Assembly: GCF_016466415.2 (NCBI RefSeq)
Contig: NZ_CP066772.2
Span: forward strand, 682,001-746,000
Source: Ralstonia pickettii
GTDB taxonomy: Bacteria; Pseudomonadota; Gammaproteobacteria; Burkholderiales; Burkholderiaceae
DNA: 64,000 nucleotides
Reading direction: 5' to 3'
The position numbers were made by a program, and so were the translations under genes. The notes under the pieces were generated by a model. The model was not told the origin of the DNA and made no database searches. It worked only from the letters and a program-made list of their open reading frames with translations. Below, piece by piece: positions 61,149 to 64,000 of this stretch. How positions within the stretch are numbered: the first letter of the stretch is position 1; every line of letters begins with the position of its first letter.

Positions 61149-62666
61149 CTAGACGACAGCCAGCTTGGGCCGCTCCTGCCTGGGCAGGACCACGTTGCGG
61201 CCGGCGGCCTTGGCTTCATACAGCCGTCCGTCGGCCAGCCGAACGAGGTCTTCCAGCGTGTCGTCTTCGGCGGCCACGCCCGAATGCACGGCCACGCCGA
61301 TGCTCACCGTCAGCTTGCCGTATGCGCTTCCCGCGTTGGGCTCGTCAGCGGCCAAGACAGCGGCCCGAATGGCTTCAGCCACGCGCACGGCGCCGCTGAG
61401 GTCCGTATTGGGGAGCACGGCGCAGAACTCCTCGCCGCCGTAGCGGCCGGCAAAGTCGCCGGGGCGCTTGATGCTGTCGTTGATGCAGCGTGCCACCGTG
61501 CGCAGGGCGGTGTCGCCGGCGGCGTGGCCGTACCTGTCGTTGTAGGGTTTGAAGTCGTCAACGTCGATCATCAGCACCGCCATCGGGGTGTGATGCCGAT
61601 TGGCGCGGCGCCACTCCACGTCGAGGGCGGAATCCAAGGCGCGGCGCGTGCCAAGTCCGGTCAGGCTGTCGGTATTGGCCAGCAGATGCAATTGCTGCTC
61701 CATCTCGAGCCGCTTGCGCAGCTGCTGCGCAAAGAGGAATGACAGCACGATGAACACCGCGTCAAGCATCAGCACGATGCCGCTGATCACCCACGCGCGC
61801 CGCCACCATTCAGCGTAGATGTCTTCGGTGGCAAGGCCAACGGTGACGATCAGCGGGTGGTCGCCGATATGGCGGAAGCTGAACAGCCTCTCGATACCGT
61901 CAATGCCCGCGATGTCCACATACGAGCCTTCTGGTGCGAGCAGCCGCTTCTGGAACGCGGTGGCATCGGCCAGGTTGCGGCCGATGAGCTTTTCGTTGTA
62001 CGGGCGCCGCATGAGCAGCGTGCCGTCGGTGCGGATCAGCGTGACGGTGGCGTGGGGCCCCAGGTTGATGCCATCGAACAGCCGCCGAAAGTAGTTCAGC
62101 CGCAGCGTACCGACCACGATGCCGTTGAATTCGCCGTGCGGGCCGTTCAGGCGCCGGCTGAGTCCCAGCGATCGCTCGAGGCCGTTCGCGCGAGGGATGA
62201 ACGGCTCGCTGATATACAGCCCGACGTCGTCGGAGGCTTGATGTACTAGGAAATAATCGCGGTCACCGAGGTAAATGTGCCGGGGCGGCACCGAGTGCGA
62301 ATCGATGACCACGTCGCCGGCCTTGTCGGTCACCAGCAGCGAGCCCAGGTCCTGCGCATTGGTCGAACGGTCGAACAGCACGAGCTGGCGAACGTTGGGC
62401 GGCAGCGCCAGCATGGCGGGGTCGCGTACGCCGTCGATCACGGCCTGCAGCGAGAGGTCGTACACCTCGATGTTCCGGGCGATGTCGCGCTGCAGGATCA
62501 GCGCGAGGTTGTCGGCGGCATCGCGCGCGCGGGCCAGTGCGTCCGAGCGCATTTCCCAGAGCGAGAGCGCGGTCAGCGCGGCCAGCACCAGCGACAGCGC
62601 CGACGCGCCGATGATCAGCAGAGAAGGCCGCCGCAGGAGTGCACCAGTGGCGCGCTGTAAAGGCAT
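61149..62666 (-). CDS. Membrane diguanylate cyclase with extracytoplasmic sensor
   Basis: A 505-aa c-di-GMP synthase. Membrane helices at about 15-37 and 293-316 flank a dCache-type periplasmic sensor (about 40-290), and the GGDEF domain covers about 340-495. The active motif is intact, G410-G-E-E-F414, and an inhibitory site R401-P-G-D404 sits five residues before it, so product inhibition is expected. It is the likely opposite number of the phosphodiesterase at 9470, though not linked. Confidence 0.93.
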   Translation of the reverse strand: MPLQRATGALLRRPSLLIIGASALSLVLAALTALSLWEMRSDALARARDAADNLALILQRDIARNIEVYDLSLQAVIDGVRDPAMLALPPNVRQLVLFDRSTNAQDLGSLLVTDKAGDVVIDSHSVPPRHIYLGDRDYFLVHQASDDVGLYISEPFIPRANGLERSLGLSRRLNGPHGEFNGIVVGTLRLNYFRRLFDGINLGPHATVTLIRTDGTLLMRRPYNEKLIGRNLADATAFQKRLLAPEGSYVDIAGIDGIERLFSFRHIGDHPLIVTVGLATEDIYAEWWRRAWVISGIVLMLDAVFIVLSFLFAQQLRKRLEMEQQLHLLANTDSLTGLGTRRALDSALDVEWRRANRHHTPMAVLMIDVDDFKPYNDRYGHAAGDTALRTVARCINDSIKRPGDFAGRYGGEEFCAVLPNTDLSGAVRVAEAIRAAVLAADEPNAGSAYGKLTVSIGVAVHSGVAAEDDTLEDLVRLADGRLYEAKAAGRNVVLPRQERPKLAVV

Positions 62667-62942
62667 GCGCAGAATTGTGAAAATATTGAAAACGATCGCT
62701 TCAATGGTGTACCGGACTCCTCCTTCCTACGCAATACTGTCTAAGACTTCGTCAGCATAGAAAACGTTTGCGGGTATCCATTCGATCCCGTTTGTGCAAC
62801 GCTTTCTGGGGCGGCTGGCGCACGGTTTGCTGAGCATCGGCTGAGTGCCGCGCCCGTGGCGCCGAACCCACCGCCGGTCCGACATATGCCCATGCTGTCC
62901 TCCATGTCATCCTGTTAAGCCGGCTTTGCCTATTCTGGGTAA

Positions 62943-63155
<213 letters not shown>

Positions 63156-63439
63156 AATGCGGACTGCGTGTCAACGAATCGGCTGCTTCAGCCGTATTAC
63201 GTAGGCCGCAAACAACGTGCGAATCCAGCACACGGGCCGTCTGAAGCGCGGGTCGAGAGAAAACCGGCGCGCGCGACAAGCCCGTGCCGGTAGGCCAGGC
63301 TCCAATCAAGACGTCGATACCGTGCGGAGCGTGGTCTTCGGCGGTTTGTCTTGCCGCGCTCTCCCACTTCTTCGGGTCCGGATTCGCATATCGCTTCGAC
63401 CCGGCACTCCGCCAAGCCAGCAGGATTTCGTTTTTCACC

Positions 63440-64000
63440 ATGCCTGACGCCGCGTCCAACGACGCCAGTCCAACATCGCGCCGATCTTCGGCCCGCCCCC
63501 CGCCTGCCGCGCCCGCCACGCCCGTGCGATCCAAATCGGGCCTAGGCCTCGCCGGCTGGATCGTGATCGGTGTGGTGCTCGTGCTGGGCGCGCTGGTTTT
63601 CGACAGCCTGTATGCGCTGCTCGATCACGTGCACTACGCCGATATGGTCGCCGCGCTGCAGGCCACGCCGCGCTCGCACCTGTTGCTCGCCGTGCTGGCC
63701 ACGGGGCTGAGTTACGTCGCCCTGACCGGCTACGACGCGTCCGGCCTGCGCTATGCCGGCGCGCACGTTGCCCCCGCCACGGTCGCCACCACTTCGTTCA
63801 TCGCTTACGCGCTGGGCAACACCATCGGCCTCGGTTCGTTGACAGCCGGGGCGGTGCGCACGCGCCTGTACGCGGCGGCCGGGGTCGACGCCGCCCGCGT
63901 GACGGAGGCGGTTGCGTTTGATGCCGGGGCGCTCGGCGTGCCCACCACCGCCTTTGGCGCAGTCGGGCTGCTCTGGGGCGCGCCGCACATCGCCGCCATT
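63440..64000 (+). CDS. mprF: MprF-type lysylphosphatidylglycerol synthase/flippase, N-terminal part
   Basis: The first 187 codons of an integral membrane protein, continuing beyond the window. After a disordered Pro/Ser-rich start come helices GWIVIGVVLVLGALVFDSLY and LLLAVLATGLSYVALTGYDASGLRYAG, and the block TSFIAYALGNTIGLGSLTAGAVRTRLY that is typical of the MprF/UPF0104 flippase domain. The aminoacyl-transferase domain would lie downstream, so the bifunctional assignment rests on family knowledge. Confidence 0.85.
   Translation, partial: MPDAASNDASPTSRRSSARPPPAAPATPVRSKSGLGLAGWIVIGVVLVLGALVFDSLYALLDHVHYADMVAALQATPRSHLLLAVLATGLSYVALTGYDASGLRYAGAHVAPATVATTSFIAYALGNTIGLGSLTAGAVRTRLYAAAGVDAARVTEAVAFDAGALGVPTTAFGAVGLLWGAPHIAAI

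Overview
The window is high-GC, densely coded betaproteobacterial DNA and almost certainly Ralstonia, most likely the R. pickettii group. The best species marker is a class D beta-lactamase of the OXA-60 type (22054-22869). It is divergent from a 532-codon gene starting 191 bp away, which matches the published blaOXA-60/RP3 regulator arrangement of R. pickettii. Supporting signs are paired cyanophycin synthetase genes, a Ralstonia-type intergenic repeat, and small proteins that I recognise only as Ralstonia-like. I see no tRNA, rRNA, CRISPR array, transposase or phage gene. This is core-like chromosome in which the unusual material lies between the genes.

Layout. 1-651: 5' part of glgA. 949-4441: peroxide defence (OxyR-like site, ahpC, a REP-like element with two terminators, ahpF) and a LysR regulator. 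4634-9159: iron block with a Fur-boxed promoter and structured leader, a fur paralogue, a Cys-rich small protein, the feoA-feoB-Cys-rich-protein operon under a second Fur box, and an orphan terminator array. 9470-15105: signalling (PAS/LOV-like/GGDEF/EAL protein, Aer-type receptor, FNR box, small protein). 15119-18967: a YqjH/YqjI-like siderophore-reductase/PadR pair, then a MarR regulator facing a translationally coupled AhpD-like/GNAT/azoreductase operon. 19033-26477: pcp, MarR, RP3/blaOXA, a pilin-like secreted protein, opgD and a serine hydrolase.

26516-34886 is a cyanophycin locus: a DUF1854 protein and a zinc-ribbon ABC exporter on one strand, and two divergent-in-sequence CphA paralogues on the other. 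34959-35434 holds two inverted copies of a repeat whose ends and loop are conserved while the long self-complementary stem differs completely between copies. 35499-36622 is a flavin reductase/GNAT pair. 36619-45162 is an AraC regulator plus a valine/isobutyrate degradation operon whose acyl-CoA synthetase is broken by an in-frame TAG. 45516-48806 holds a phospholipase D-like protein and a second acyl-CoA synthetase. 49143-50569 is a fluoride riboswitch driving a CLC-F fluoride exporter. 50609-57854 is an IclR-controlled catabolic cluster (RraA/HMG-aldolase-like, D-2-hydroxyacid dehydrogenase, SMP-30 lactonase, two MFS transporters, Tat-exported amidohydrolase) of unknown substrate, with two identical-consensus operators. 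58094-64000: metY, an amino-acid permease, a diguanylate cyclase, small proteins and the start of mprF.

The main themes are oxidative stress and iron handling, c-di-GMP and taxis signalling, nitrogen-polymer storage and branched-chain catabolism. The most rewarding points for follow-up are the variable-stem repeat pair, the Fur-controlled structured leader, the interrupted synthetase and the two orphan terminators that imply unannotated transcripts.
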